A stretch of DNA of 64,000 nucleotides from NCBI GenBank assembly GCA_910586255.1, contig CAJUHR010000019.1, positions 20,177 through 84,176 on the forward strand. Direction: 5' to 3'. This DNA comes from an uncultured Lachnospiraceae bacterium (GTDB lineage Bacteria; Bacillota; Clostridia; Lachnospirales; Lachnospiraceae). Numbering within the stretch: position 1 is the first letter of the stretch; each line of letters opens with the position of its first letter. The notes beneath the pieces are model-generated. The model did not search any database and was not told the DNA's origin. It was given only the letters and a program-made list of their open reading frames with translations. Below, in pieces: positions 34,506 to 43,621 of the stretch. Made by a program: the position numbers and the translations under genes.

Positions 34506-35336
34506 ATGAAAGCAAAGAACGCCACAAAGATATTTTTGATAATCATTGCCTGTATTGTTGCATATATATTTCTCCTGCCGCTTATGTTCATGGTTTTTAC
34601 CAGCTTTAAGGGGATTGCAGAGTCGGTGACATCCACAACGCTGCTTCCGAAGAACTGGACGATGGAGAATTACCGGGAGCTGTTTATGAACACCTCCACC
34701 TCGCCGGTGATGCGGTGGCTGGGCAATACGGCCATTGTCACCTGTGCCGGCACGGCGCTGCGCATAGTGACCAGCGTGCTGGCGGCTTACGCTCTGGCCA
34801 GACTTCCGGTGCCCGGGAAGAAATTTATCCTGGTGGCTCTTATTTGGGCTATGGCTATACCGGAGATCGTGACATTTTTCCCGCTGTTTTATATGTTTAA
34901 GCAGGTCGGCGGACTAAACACCTTCTGGCCGCTCATACTGCCCTCAGGATCCGGCGTCATGTGTATTTATCTGATTTACAATTTCCTTCTGGCTTTTCCA
35001 AAGGAGCTGGAGGAGGCAGGATTTGTGGAGGGCGCCAATGTGTTTCAGGTGCTGTGGCATATTGTGGTTCCCTCTGTGAAACCGGTGATCGTGACCCAGG
35101 CATTTATCACATTTCTGGGTCTGTACAACAGCTATCTGTGGCCGTCTCTGGTGATCAGCAGGAACGAAAACAGAACCATTACACTGGGGATCGCTGCCCT
35201 GGTGCTGGGTGAGAATTACACCAATCCGGGGCTGATGATGGCTTCGACCGTAGTATCGGTGCTTCCGGTCATGCTGATTTTCATGTTTGCAAATAAGTAC
35301 ATTGTCAGGGGCTTTACACAATCAGGAATCAAGTAG
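34506..35336 (+). CDS. Sugar ABC transporter permease (MalG-type)
   Basis: A 276-residue permease with six helices. The EAA loop reads EEAGFVEGANVFQVLWHIVV near residue 177, and the C-terminus ends in FANKYIVRGFTQSGIK, typical of MalG-like partners. AGGAGG precedes the ATG, 13 bp after the MalF-type gene. It forms the heterodimeric channel with that protein. Confidence 0.9.
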   Translation: MKAKNATKIFLIIIACIVAYIFLLPLMFMVFTSFKGIAESVTSTTLLPKNWTMENYRELFMNTSTSPVMRWLGNTAIVTCAGTALRIVTSVLAAYALARLPVPGKKFILVALIWAMAIPEIVTFFPLFYMFKQVGGLNTFWPLILPSGSGVMCIYLIYNFLLAFPKELEEAGFVEGANVFQVLWHIVVPSVKPVIVTQAFITFLGLYNSYLWPSLVISRNENRTITLGIAALVLGENYTNPGLMMASTVVSVLPVMLIFMFANKYIVRGFTQSGIK

Positions 35337-35347
35337 GAGGTCGGAAG

Positions 35348-37114
35348 ATGAGAGAGGAATATCCACGTCCGGAATTTGTCCGGGAGGAATGGATGAACTT
35401 AAACGGTTGCTGGTCCTTTGCCTATGGCAATGAGAATACAGAGATTCAGGTGCCGTTTGTGTGTCAGAGCAGGCTCAGCGGAATCGGGAAGAGAATCACG
35501 GAAGATCATGTGGTATACGAGAGAAGCTTTAAGGTTCCGGAGAAATGGAGAGACAGGGAGATACTGCTGCACTTCGGTGCGGTGGACTATCAGTGCAGTG
35601 TCTTTATCAACGAAAAATGTGTGGGGCATCACACAGGCGGCCAGACATCCTTTAGTTTTGATATTACCCGGTATTTAAGCTGGGATCAGGAGCTTATCCG
35701 GGTGGAGGTGGAGGATCCTCTGACAGACGAGAGTATTCCAAGAGGAAAGCAGTTCTGGGAGGAGGAGTCCAAATTTATCTGGTACACTCCAAGCACCGGA
35801 ATCTGGCAGACCGTGTGGCTGGAGCCCGTATCAAAAACCAGTCTGCGCTGGGTGCATTTTACACCGGATATTGACGAGGGCACCGTAAGGATTGACTATC
35901 AGCTTTCGGAGACCACCCTTTTGCCATGCCGGGTTCACGTGAAGGTCCGGCTGGGAGAGCAGGAGGTATTTCACGGAAATATGCTGTGCAATACGGCGAG
36001 AAACAGTCTGACTGTGGACATTTTCCGGAAAAAGGCTATGGAGGGTTCCTTCCATTTTACAGGAAATTACTGGAGCCCGGAGAATCCTATCCTGTATGAT
36101 GTGCTCATTCAGGCCGATGACAAAAACACCGGGGAGCCGGCGGATTTTGTCAAGTCCTATTTCGGAATGAGAAAGATTCATGTGGAGAACGGAAAGCTGT
36201 ATTTGAATAACCAGCCCTATTATCAGAAGCTTCTTTTGGATCAGGGATACTGGGAGGAGGGATTGGTGACGGCTCCCACAGACCAGGACTATGTGGATGA
36301 TATTTTAAAGTCCAAGGCAATGGGATTTAACGGCTGCAGAAAGCATGAGAAGGTGGAGGATCCCAGATTTCTTTACTGGGCGGACAAGCTGGGCTTTCTG
36401 GTATGGGAAGCCATGGCAAGCTTCTGGTCCTACACGCCCCAGGCGGCGGAGGCCTTTACGAGAGAATGGATGGATGTGATTCACAGGGACTACAATCATC
36501 CCAGCATCATTGTGTGGGGAATGCTCAATGAAAGCTGGGGAGTGCCCAGAATTTACAGCAATAAGCAGCAGCAGGATTTCTCCCGGGCTCTTTATTATTT
36601 GGCCAAGGGGCTGGATACCACCCGGCTGGTTATTTCCAATGACGGATGGGAGATGACGGAGACGGACATTTGCGCCTTTCACAGCTACAAGCACGGGGAA
36701 AAGGAAGAGTACGCACAGCACGAGGTGTTTCGGGAATCGCTTAAAAAGGTGGAGAGCCTTCATCTTGTGATGGAGAAGCTTCTCTTTGCCAAGGGCTCCT
36801 CCTACAAGGGGCAGCCGGTGGTGCTGACAGAATGCGGCGGAATTGCCGTAAAGAAGGATGAGAAGCAGCCGGTCAGTCAGAACCCGGATGGTGACGGCAG
36901 TCAGGACTGGGGATATACCTGTGCCTCGGAGACCGATTTTCTGGATGAGTATGGTCGGATTATAAATGCCATCTATGAGTCGGATCTGTTGGGAGGGTTC
37001 TGCTATACCCAGCTGGCGGATGTGGAGCAGGAGACTAACGGGCTTTTAACCTGCGGCCATCAGTACAAATTTGATCCGGTGGAGATCCGGAAAATAAACG
37101 AGCGGAAAAAGTAG
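35348..37114 (+). CDS. Glycoside hydrolase family 2 (beta-galactosidase/beta-glucuronidase-like)
   Basis: A 588-residue GH2 enzyme with no signal peptide, so it acts in the cytoplasm on imported sugar. A sugar-binding jelly-roll domain (about 1-160) is followed by an immunoglobulin-like domain (about 170-280) and the catalytic barrel. The acid/base glutamate is Glu395 in GMLNESWG and the nucleophile is Glu495 in VVLTECGG. It is short for GH2 beta-galactosidases and nearer the glucuronidase or minimal GH2 size. The specific sugar is not readable. GGAGG lies before the ATG. It is the last gene of the transporter operon, 11 bp after the second permease. Confidence 0.88.
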   Translation: MREEYPRPEFVREEWMNLNGCWSFAYGNENTEIQVPFVCQSRLSGIGKRITEDHVVYERSFKVPEKWRDREILLHFGAVDYQCSVFINEKCVGHHTGGQTSFSFDITRYLSWDQELIRVEVEDPLTDESIPRGKQFWEEESKFIWYTPSTGIWQTVWLEPVSKTSLRWVHFTPDIDEGTVRIDYQLSETTLLPCRVHVKVRLGEQEVFHGNMLCNTARNSLTVDIFRKKAMEGSFHFTGNYWSPENPILYDVLIQADDKNTGEPADFVKSYFGMRKIHVENGKLYLNNQPYYQKLLLDQGYWEEGLVTAPTDQDYVDDILKSKAMGFNGCRKHEKVEDPRFLYWADKLGFLVWEAMASFWSYTPQAAEAFTREWMDVIHRDYNHPSIIVWGMLNESWGVPRIYSNKQQQDFSRALYYLAKGLDTTRLVISNDGWEMTETDICAFHSYKHGEKEEYAQHEVFRESLKKVESLHLVMEKLLFAKGSSYKGQPVVLTECGGIAVKKDEKQPVSQNPDGDGSQDWGYTCASETDFLDEYGRIINAIYESDLLGGFCYTQLADVEQETNGLLTCGHQYKFDPVEIRKINERKK

Positions 37115-37345
37115 CGTTTCGGAAGTGGGAGCGGCTGCGAAAAAGGTTTAAAAGCAACTGACAAGAGGGGGTCTTGGCAGCTGTTAAAAGGGGCGGATGA
37201 GGGGGTGCTGTCTCACGGCCGGTTTCATGCCTTTGCATATAAGACGTATTGGGAAGACGGCATGAGAGAGTATAGAGTCCGCCCATGGGAATGGTTAATA
37301 TAGATAAAGCGGGGAGCTGTCCGAAGGCAGGTATATGCTGTATCA

Positions 37346-37364
37346 TTCACAGAGTGTCTGTGAA
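37346..37364. promoter_or_regulatory. Perfect palindrome, candidate operator
   Basis: TTCACAGA and TCTGTGAA flank a GTG centre, giving 8 paired bases on each side. It sits 37 bp upstream of the predicted -35 box of the MgtC-like gene. It could be an operator for a dimeric regulator or the hairpin after the GH2 operon. Confidence 0.4.
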
Positions 37365-37401
37365 CGGTATTTCGGAGAGCTCCTTTGTTTCGGGAAAATC
37401 A

Positions 37402-37430
37402 TTGATTAACAAAAAGGACTGTGTTAGTAT
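37402..37430 (+). promoter_or_regulatory. Predicted promoter of the MgtC-like gene
   Basis: TTGATT (37402-37407), 17-bp spacer, TAGTAT (37425-37430), 43 bp before the start codon. Confidence 0.55.
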
Positions 37431-37472
37431 ATATTCATAAGAAAGATTGTGACGGCTTTTACGGAGGTGCAA

Positions 37473-38153
37473 ATGTTCTTTACATCCTTGACAGAATGGA
37501 CGCCAGGCAATGTGATGATAAGAATTTTGGTCTCTCTGTTTCTGGGCTCTCTGATCGGGATTGACCGGGGAGCGAAAAGGCGGGGAGGCGGGGCCAGGAC
37601 CGATGCGGCGGTTTGTCTTGGCGCCACTGTGGTTATGCTGACGGCCCAGTATATGTATCTGATGTTTCCGGAAAAGACCAATATCGCTAGGATGCCGGCC
37701 CAGGTGATCAGCGGTGTCGGGTTTCTGGGGGCAGGCTCCATCTTGGTGTCGCGAAATCAGGTGAAGGGGCTTACCTCGGCGGCCAGCGTCTGGATCTGCG
37801 CCTGTGTGGGTCTGGCTGTGGGAATCGGATTTGTGGACGGGGCCGTGATCGCTACCTTGGTGCTTTTGGCCGGACTTCATCTCCTTCCGGCCATAGAGCA
37901 CAGGATATACCAGTATTCCCGGTATGTGACTCTTTACGTGGAGGCGGAGGATAGCCGGACAGCGGCAAGCCTGATCCATAAGCTGAAAAAAGACGGGTGT
38001 ACCATTGACATGTATAATGTAGAACGTCTGGAAACAGGCAGTCAGTCATTTATCATCTGGGCCACGGTTTGTATTGGAAAGAAGCTGAAAAAGGAGGAGT
38101 ATCTCCAAAGCCTTTTAAAGCTTCCAGGGATCGTGTCAGTGGATAATCTGTAA
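37473..38153 (+). CDS. MgtC/SapB-family membrane protein
   Basis: A 226-residue membrane protein. The MgtC/SapB signature SLFLGSLIGIDRGAKRRGGG lies near residue 20, followed by GARTDAAVCLGATVVM and VISGVGFLGAGSILV. After about four helices a C-terminal soluble ACT-like domain begins near residue 145. In pathogens MgtC supports growth at low magnesium and modulates the F-type ATPase; in a gut commensal the role is unclear. The ATG at 37473 follows ACGGAGGTG; the in-frame GTG at 37449 lacks a site. It converges on the sensor kinase, only 5 bp away. Confidence 0.88.
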   Translation: MFFTSLTEWTPGNVMIRILVSLFLGSLIGIDRGAKRRGGGARTDAAVCLGATVVMLTAQYMYLMFPEKTNIARMPAQVISGVGFLGAGSILVSRNQVKGLTSAASVWICACVGLAVGIGFVDGAVIATLVLLAGLHLLPAIEHRIYQYSRYVTLYVEAEDSRTAASLIHKLKKDGCTIDMYNVERLETGSQSFIIWATVCIGKKLKKEEYLQSLLKLPGIVSVDNL

Positions 38154-38158
38154 AAAGT

Positions 38159-39442
38159 TCAAAGAGGCAGAGTCAAGGAGAAGACGCTGCCTCCTTTTGG
38201 ATTGTCGGAAAGGGTCAGGGTTCCCCTGTGTAAAATGGCCAGCTCTCTGGCAACGCTGAGTCCAAGGCCAAAATGGGATTTGTCGCTGTGGGCCGGGTCA
38301 GCCCGGAAGAACCGGTCAAATATCCGTGGCTTTAAGCTGTCCGGAATCCCCTGACCCTGATCAATGACCTGAAGGGTGAGGGATTTTTGGGAGGCAAAGG
38401 CCAAAAGGCAGATTGGCCTGCCGGCTGGTGTGTAGGAAAGGGCATTGTCTAACAAGATGGTCAGTATCTGCCGAATGCGCTGAGAATCCGCAGAGATCAC
38501 AGGCAGAGGAGACGGGGGCAGCTTAAGAAGGAGCGGGAGATTTTTCTGGCGGCAGAGGGGGAGAAAGGCCTCATAGGTATCGATGAGAAGGGTGTCCATA
38601 TCCGTCTTTTCGGGATGAAGCTGCCAGCTTTTTGCGTCTGCCGAGGCCAGAAGGAGAAGGTCATCGATCAGACGGGACATACGGTCAAATTCCTGGTCCA
38701 TGGCAGTAAGAAGGCTCTCCTTTTCTGAGGGGGCAGAAAGGACGGCAAAGATACCGGAGCGAAGAACTGCCAGGGGAGACCGCAGTTCATGGGAGGCGGC
38801 AGCAATAAATTCCGCCTGCTTTTTTTTGCTTTCCTCCACCGGAGCCAGAGACCAGCCTACAAAATGCCAGCTTGCAAAGGCCAGGCACAGGATTCCGGCC
38901 AGATCAAGAGCTCCCAGAAGAAAGAGCGTTTTTTGAAGGGATTTTAAGACAGGAGCCTGATAATACAGGACACACAGGCTTTGGGGGCCGCATTTTCCGG
39001 CCAAAACAAGGACCATGGCATAATAGTGGTCATTATTTTGGCCGGTTATATTCATGAGAGAGGTGCTGGCGGAGGAGGAGGACACAGGGGAGACAGAGGT
39101 AAAAATCCCCTGTTTTTTTGCCGTTCTTTTGGCCTGGTCAATTAAGACCTGCCGGTCTGTGGGAGGAGACCAGGAGCCGGAAAACAAAAGGGGGATTCCG
39201 TTTTCTTCAATATGAATAATAAGCCGGTGGTCGGCCTCCGTCCGGGACAGATAGCTGTGGGAGATGACGGTATTCGACTGAAGGCTAAAGCACAGGGTGT
39301 TCCAGAGCCGATAAAAATCGTCCAACCGGGCCAGTCGGGTCTCCCTAATGAAAAATATAAAAAAGCCGGCCAGCGCAAGTGTAAGGATAAGGCTGGTAGT
39401 GACGGTATAGAGCCATGTGAGGCGGCATCGCAAATGCTTCAT
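38159..39442 (-). CDS. Sensor histidine kinase
   Basis: A 427-residue membrane kinase. Two membrane helices (about 12-32 and 180-205) bracket an extracellular sensing domain of about 150 residues. The phosphorylated histidine lies in AAASHELRSPLAVLRSG. The ATP-binding domain contains LDNALSYTPAGRP, IDQGQGIPDSLKPRIFDRFF and HFGLGLSVAREL. No HAMP domain is obvious. It lies 25 bp downstream of its response regulator on the same strand. The pair is divergent from the binding-protein/adaptor operon at 40.3-46.9 kb and is the likely regulator of that operon. Confidence 0.9.
   Translation of the reverse strand: MKHLRCRLTWLYTVTTSLILTLALAGFFIFFIRETRLARLDDFYRLWNTLCFSLQSNTVISHSYLSRTEADHRLIIHIEENGIPLLFSGSWSPPTDRQVLIDQAKRTAKKQGIFTSVSPVSSSSASTSLMNITGQNNDHYYAMVLVLAGKCGPQSLCVLYYQAPVLKSLQKTLFLLGALDLAGILCLAFASWHFVGWSLAPVEESKKKQAEFIAAASHELRSPLAVLRSGIFAVLSAPSEKESLLTAMDQEFDRMSRLIDDLLLLASADAKSWQLHPEKTDMDTLLIDTYEAFLPLCRQKNLPLLLKLPPSPLPVISADSQRIRQILTILLDNALSYTPAGRPICLLAFASQKSLTLQVIDQGQGIPDSLKPRIFDRFFRADPAHSDKSHFGLGLSVARELAILHRGTLTLSDNPKGGSVFSLTLPL
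38164..38198 (+). terminator. Probable terminator for the MgtC-like gene, inside the 3' end of the kinase gene
   Basis: GAGGCAG (38164-38170) pairs with CTGCCTC (38187-38193), followed by CTTTT. It begins 10 bp after the MgtC-like stop and overlaps the convergent kinase coding sequence. Confidence 0.45.
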
Positions 39443-39467
39443 GGAGAAATCCTTTCTGTGAATAAGG

Positions 39468-40142
39468 TTAGACGGTATCCAGGCGATAGCCTGTGCCGTG
39501 GATGGTTGTCAGCCGGACCGGGGCGCCGATGGACTTTAAACGCCGCCGTAAAAAGTAGATGTAATTGTCAAGATTGCCTTCCTCCACCTCCCAGTCAGAG
39601 CCCCACACATAGGAGAGAATCCGGCTTCGGGGAAGAATCTGGCCCGGATTGCGCATGAAAAATTCCAGGGCGGCCGATTCCTTTTTGGAGAGGGTAAGGC
39701 TTTTGTCCTGGTATTTTAACAAGTGCTGCCGTGGGTCCAGGGAGAGCCCTAAGATGGTAAGGTCCGGGGAAAGCTGCATGGTTTTTGAACGTCTTCCAAT
39801 GGCCCGAAGCCTGGCCATCAGCTCCTCCACGGCAAAGGGCTTTACAATGTAATCATCGGCTCCGGCGTCCAGACCGTCAATTCGGTCGCCCAACCGGTTG
39901 AGGGCAGTGGCCAGAATCACAGGAGTGCAGATATTCTGCTGGCGGAGAGACTTGAGAAGGGTCAGCCCGTCCATCTCCGGAAGCATCCGGTCTAAGACAA
40001 TGGCGTCATAGATCTGGCTTCTGGCCAGAAAGAGCCCGTCCGTGCCGGTGTGGCAGGCTTCGGTCTCATAGCCGCACGGATTTAAGGCAAGAGCTATATT
40101 TCGGCACAGGTCAATGTCATCTTCAATCAATAAAATTCTCAT
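39468..40142 (-). CDS. OmpR-family response regulator
   Basis: A 224-residue response regulator. The receiver domain starts RILLIEDDIDLC with the acceptor aspartate in AIVLDRMLPEMDG and the switch lysine in DYIVKPFAVEEL. The C-terminal winged helix binds DNA (SKKESAALEFFMRNPG, then VRLTTIHGTGYRLDT). The ATG at 40142 follows AGGAG; a frame extending to 40175 lacks one. It is expected to bind 11-bp-spaced direct repeats, and such repeats lie at 40178-40208, immediately upstream of the divergent operon and of its own start. Confidence 0.9.
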   Translation of the reverse strand: MRILLIEDDIDLCRNIALALNPCGYETEACHTGTDGLFLARSQIYDAIVLDRMLPEMDGLTLLKSLRQQNICTPVILATALNRLGDRIDGLDAGADDYIVKPFAVEELMARLRAIGRRSKTMQLSPDLTILGLSLDPRQHLLKYQDKSLTLSKKESAALEFFMRNPGQILPRSRILSYVWGSDWEVEEGNLDNYIYFLRRRLKSIGAPVRLTTIHGTGYRLDTV

Positions 40143-40177
40143 GGCTTTTCTCCTCTTTTTTACAGTGTACCACATAA

Positions 40178-40244
40178 TTCTCTAAAAAATCTTTAAAAAT
40201 TCTCGGGATTTTTCCAGTTCTTTTAGAGATTTACAAGGTATGAT
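40178..40244 (+). promoter_or_regulatory. 11-bp-periodic direct repeats and promoter of the binding-protein operon
   Basis: TTCTCTAAA (40178), ATCTTTAAA (40189) and TTCTCGGGA (40200) start exactly 11 bp apart, as OmpR-type dimers require. A -10 box TATGAT lies at 40239-40244, but no good -35 box exists at 17 bp, suggesting activator dependence. A minus-strand TACACT at 40164-40169 could serve the regulator gene. Confidence 0.5.
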
Positions 40245-40334
40245 AAAGATACAGGACATTCCGATGGAAAACGGATGGTTTCTGCCGGGATTGGGACCAT
40301 GAAAAAAGTGAATCAGACAGGAAGGAAGCGGAAT

Positions 40335-42653
40335 ATGGGATTTATGAAATTATTGAGAAAATTGCCGGCAGGCAGACCGGCGGCTTTTGGGTTGGCTGTT
40401 TGCCTTGCGGCGAGCCTTATGGCAGGATGTAAGGGGAAAGGGGACGATGGGAAAGAGGCCGCTTCGGCGCCTCTGCCAGGCCAGGAGGTTCCTGTAAATA
40501 TCGGAAAGGATCAAGGGGAGAGCTCTGAGGCTATGGGCAGATACATAGAGACGGCCATGGAGCTGCCTGGGGAGGCAGAAAACGACCGGTATATCTCCTT
40601 TTTCCAGGGAAGGGACAGGGCGCTTGAGCTGTATACGGCAGCCAGAGAGGGCGCGGACAAGCTCGGTGAGGTACGGCGGTTTCTGTGGCAGGGGGACGGC
40701 TGGAAGCAGGATGAGGGATGGTGGGACCGGGTTAAGCCCCATGAGCCTTCCGTGGAGATAAGGCGGGTTTTTTACGGGTTGGACGGAAAGTATTATTTCA
40801 GCGCCATGGGCCAGGAGGAGTACATTTATCACCTGTATCAGATTCAGGAGGAAGGGGAATCGGCAGAGCTTTTGGCGGAATTGTTCCTTCCCGGGGAGGG
40901 ACAGAACTACGGACTGATTCCACCCAAGGCAGAGGTGGACAGGGACGGCCGGATTCTTATTTACGGGATGAATGAGGCCACCCTTTATCAGCCGGACGGG
41001 AAAAAGCTTTTTTCCATGGAAAAAAGCTGGAGTGGTACCTCTGAGAACAGTGTGGGATATATGACAGGGGAAGAATTTGTCACAAAGGCGGATAAGGGAA
41101 TAGTCCGGTATCGCCTCAGCGATGGGCAAAAGATACAAGAGATTCCTTTTGAGCTGGGAGAGGGACTGCTGTCCGAGGAGAGTCTGGTGCTGTTTGGTGA
41201 CGGGGACGGCGGAATCTATGGGGCAAACGAAAGGGGACTGGCCCATGTAGGGGAAGGGGGAAGCTTGTGGGAGCTTCTCATTGACGGAAGTCTGAACACC
41301 ATGGGTATGCGAAGCATTTATCTGCAGGAGTTTTTTCAGGGAGAAGAGAAGGATTACTATGGCCTCTTTGTGGAGGAAGGGGGAGCAGGCTTTCAGATAT
41401 TCCATTACACCTATGATCCGGATGCAATGGCAGCGCCTCCGATGACTCTGACCGTGTACAGCTTAAAGGACAATTCCACTGCGCGCCAGGCAGCGGCGCT
41501 GTTTCAGAAGTCTCACCCGGAGGTGCGGGTGGAGGTGCTAAGCGGCGTGGAGGAAAATAAAACCCCATCGGAGGAGATGATCCGGGCCCTTAACACGGAA
41601 CTTTTAAGCGGTAAGGGAGCGGATGTACTGGTCTTAGACGGTCTGCCCTGGAAATCCTATGAGGAGAAAGGAATTTTGGCAGATCTGAGCGAGACCTTTG
41701 GGGAGATTCAAAAGGAGGACCCCCTCATGGATCAGGTTTTGGCTGGCTTTACTAAGGAGGATGGAAGCATCTATCAGATGCCGGCGAGAATCTGTGTGCC
41801 GGTGCTGATAGGAACGGAGGCGGAGAGAGCGGCCTTTGATAGTATGGAGGCCATGGCTGCCTACGAGGGGGAGAAGCCTCTTATGGCTGCCGAAACCTAT
41901 GAGAATCTTCTGATTTTGATGGCAAACCTTCAGTATCCGCAGCTGTTTGGAGGCGGGAAGGATGATATTTCGGAGGAGCTTTTGGCGAGATATCTGGAGG
42001 CAGTCAGGTCTTTGGGGGAAAAAAATGGTTCCCGGACCGTTTTCACGGAGGAGGAGATGGAACAGCTGTGGATCAGCAACCACAGAGTGCCAAACGGGAT
42101 CCGAGGTACAGCCATAAAATTTGATTACGGAACTGCCGCCTGCGGGGTGGAGAATATGGCCGGACTCTATGATCTTATCATACCGGACGCGATTCTTCAA
42201 AAGCATCCGGAGGCGTCCATGGAAAGCATCAACAAAATCTATTTTCCCGGAACACTCATAGGGGTAAACCAGGGAAGTGACAAGACAGAGCTGGCCAGGG
42301 AGTTTGTCCGGTGTGTTTTTTCAGAGGAGGTGCAGAAGGAGGAATTTTTTGACGGCTTCCCGGTGAATTTAAGGGCCCAGGAGTACAACTGTGTCAGCAG
42401 CGGCAGGGATAATATTTCTGTGGGAAGCGGCATTGGAGACTACCATATTTCCGGCGGGTACCCAAATACGGAAAAGAGGAGAGAGCTGTACCGGATTATA
42501 GGCGGCGTGTCTGTGCCGGTGATGGTGGATGATACGGTCATGAATATGATTGTGAACGGCGCCAGGGATTATTTTGAGGGGAAGGCGACTGCAGAGCAGG
42601 CGGCCTCGGCCATCTGTAGACAGCTGGCTCTCTATAGGGCAGAGCAGGAATGA
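40335..42653 (+). CDS. Large solute-binding lipoprotein with an extra N-terminal domain
   Basis: A 772-residue lipoprotein (lipobox SLMAGC, Cys32). Residues about 40-380 form an all-beta-looking region with repeated sensor-like strands (YISFFQGRDRALELY, FLWQGDGWKQDEGW). The C-terminal half, from TLTVYSLKDNSTARQAAALF near 390, is an extracellular solute-binding domain like those of CUT1 importers. Ordinary binding proteins are about 450 residues, so the N-terminal domain is an addition of unknown role. The start at 40335 follows AGGAAGGAAG; ATGs at 40275 and 40299 are weaker. Its stop overlaps the first permease start. Confidence 0.8.
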   Translation: MGFMKLLRKLPAGRPAAFGLAVCLAASLMAGCKGKGDDGKEAASAPLPGQEVPVNIGKDQGESSEAMGRYIETAMELPGEAENDRYISFFQGRDRALELYTAAREGADKLGEVRRFLWQGDGWKQDEGWWDRVKPHEPSVEIRRVFYGLDGKYYFSAMGQEEYIYHLYQIQEEGESAELLAELFLPGEGQNYGLIPPKAEVDRDGRILIYGMNEATLYQPDGKKLFSMEKSWSGTSENSVGYMTGEEFVTKADKGIVRYRLSDGQKIQEIPFELGEGLLSEESLVLFGDGDGGIYGANERGLAHVGEGGSLWELLIDGSLNTMGMRSIYLQEFFQGEEKDYYGLFVEEGGAGFQIFHYTYDPDAMAAPPMTLTVYSLKDNSTARQAAALFQKSHPEVRVEVLSGVEENKTPSEEMIRALNTELLSGKGADVLVLDGLPWKSYEEKGILADLSETFGEIQKEDPLMDQVLAGFTKEDGSIYQMPARICVPVLIGTEAERAAFDSMEAMAAYEGEKPLMAAETYENLLILMANLQYPQLFGGGKDDISEELLARYLEAVRSLGEKNGSRTVFTEEEMEQLWISNHRVPNGIRGTAIKFDYGTAACGVENMAGLYDLIIPDAILQKHPEASMESINKIYFPGTLIGVNQGSDKTELAREFVRCVFSEEVQKEEFFDGFPVNLRAQEYNCVSSGRDNISVGSGIGDYHISGGYPNTEKRRELYRIIGGVSVPVMVDDTVMNMIVNGARDYFEGKATAEQAASAICRQLALYRAEQE

Positions 42654-43621
42654 CAGGGGAGAGAAAAGGAGTACTTTTCGGGTACCGGGGATCCGAAAGA
42701 AGGAGCGCGCAGAGCCGGCGTGTCAGGCGTCAGAGAAGGCTGGCCTGTGTGTTTCTGGCGCCCAGCCTTTTGGGGGTGGCGATGTTTTACGGAGCGCCCT
42801 TTTTGGACGTGGCGCGCCGCTCCTTTCTGGATGCCATGGGACATCGCTTCGTGGGGATGGAAAACTACGAAGGTGTGTGGAATAATCAGGCTTTTCGCCT
42901 GGCTATTAGCAATACCGTCCGCTTTTTGGCGGCGGCCCTTCCCCTGCTTCTGACCGGATCTCTGCTCCTGTCTCTGATGGTTTATGGGGCGAAGGTGAAG
43001 AAGGGACTTTTTAAGACCACTCTGATTTTGCCTATGGCTGTCCCTGCTGCCGCCATGGTGCTTGTGTGGAAGGTTTTGCTTTGCCCGGACGGAGTTATCA
43101 ATCAGCTTCTTTTTGCTCTTACAGGGCAGATATGGGACCGGGACTGGGTAAACGGAATAACGGCTTTTCCCGTGCTGATAGCCACCTATCTGTGGAAGAA
43201 TACAGGCTATGATATGCTTTTGTGGCTGGCTGGTCTGGGGGCCATTCCGGACAGCCTCTACGATGCGGCCAAGGTGGACGGAGCGGGAGCCTTTGCCAGG
43301 CTTTTATACATTACCCTGCCTAATCTGAAAAACACCGCGGTTCTTGTGCTGGTGCTTTCTGGGATTAATTCCTTTCGGGTTTACAGAGAGGCTTATCTGT
43401 TGTCGGGAACCTATCCGGACCAGTCCATCTATATGATTCCTCACCTGTTTAGCCACTGGTTCTTGACTTTGGATATCCAGAGAATGAGTACAGGGGCTAT
43501 GTTTTTGGTGGCGTTTATGGCGATGGCCTGGGGGCTGGGACGCCAGGGAGCATGGATTGCGGCCGGCAGAGAGCAGCGAAAAAAATGGGAAGGCAAAGGA
43601 CGAAAAAGGGGGAGAATATGA
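42650..43621 (+). CDS. Sugar-type ABC transporter permease (MalF-like)
   Basis: A 323-residue permease. A basic cytoplasmic N-terminus of about 30 residues precedes six helices. The EAA loop YDAAKVDGAGAFARLLYITL near residue 204 contacts an ATPase. It overlaps the binding-protein gene by 4 bases (ATGA) and the next permease by 4, so the genes are translationally coupled. No ATPase is encoded nearby, so a shared MsmX-type protein is expected. Confidence 0.88.
   Translation: MTGERKGVLFGYRGSERRSAQSRRVRRQRRLACVFLAPSLLGVAMFYGAPFLDVARRSFLDAMGHRFVGMENYEGVWNNQAFRLAISNTVRFLAAALPLLLTGSLLLSLMVYGAKVKKGLFKTTLILPMAVPAAAMVLVWKVLLCPDGVINQLLFALTGQIWDRDWVNGITAFPVLIATYLWKNTGYDMLLWLAGLGAIPDSLYDAAKVDGAGAFARLLYITLPNLKNTAVLVLVLSGINSFRVYREAYLLSGTYPDQSIYMIPHLFSHWFLTLDIQRMSTGAMFLVAFMAMAWGLGRQGAWIAAGREQRKKWEGKGRKRGRI

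Larger units (their letters stand above)
37115..37472. other. Intergenic region upstream of the MgtC-like gene
   Basis: 358 bp. No gene or recognised riboswitch is visible. The transcribed leader after the predicted promoter is only about 35 bp, too short for a riboswitch. A perfect 19-bp palindrome and the promoter lie in the right half. Confidence 0.55.

Noticed and set aside
37115..37400. Possible magnesium riboswitch upstream of the MgtC-like gene
   Set aside because: The predicted promoter lies at 37402-37430, after this region, leaving only a short leader; no known riboswitch core was seen.
40350..41405. 351-codon minus-strand frame opposite the large lipoprotein gene
   Set aside because: The plus-strand gene has a signal peptide, lipobox and solute-binding domain; the antisense frame has none.
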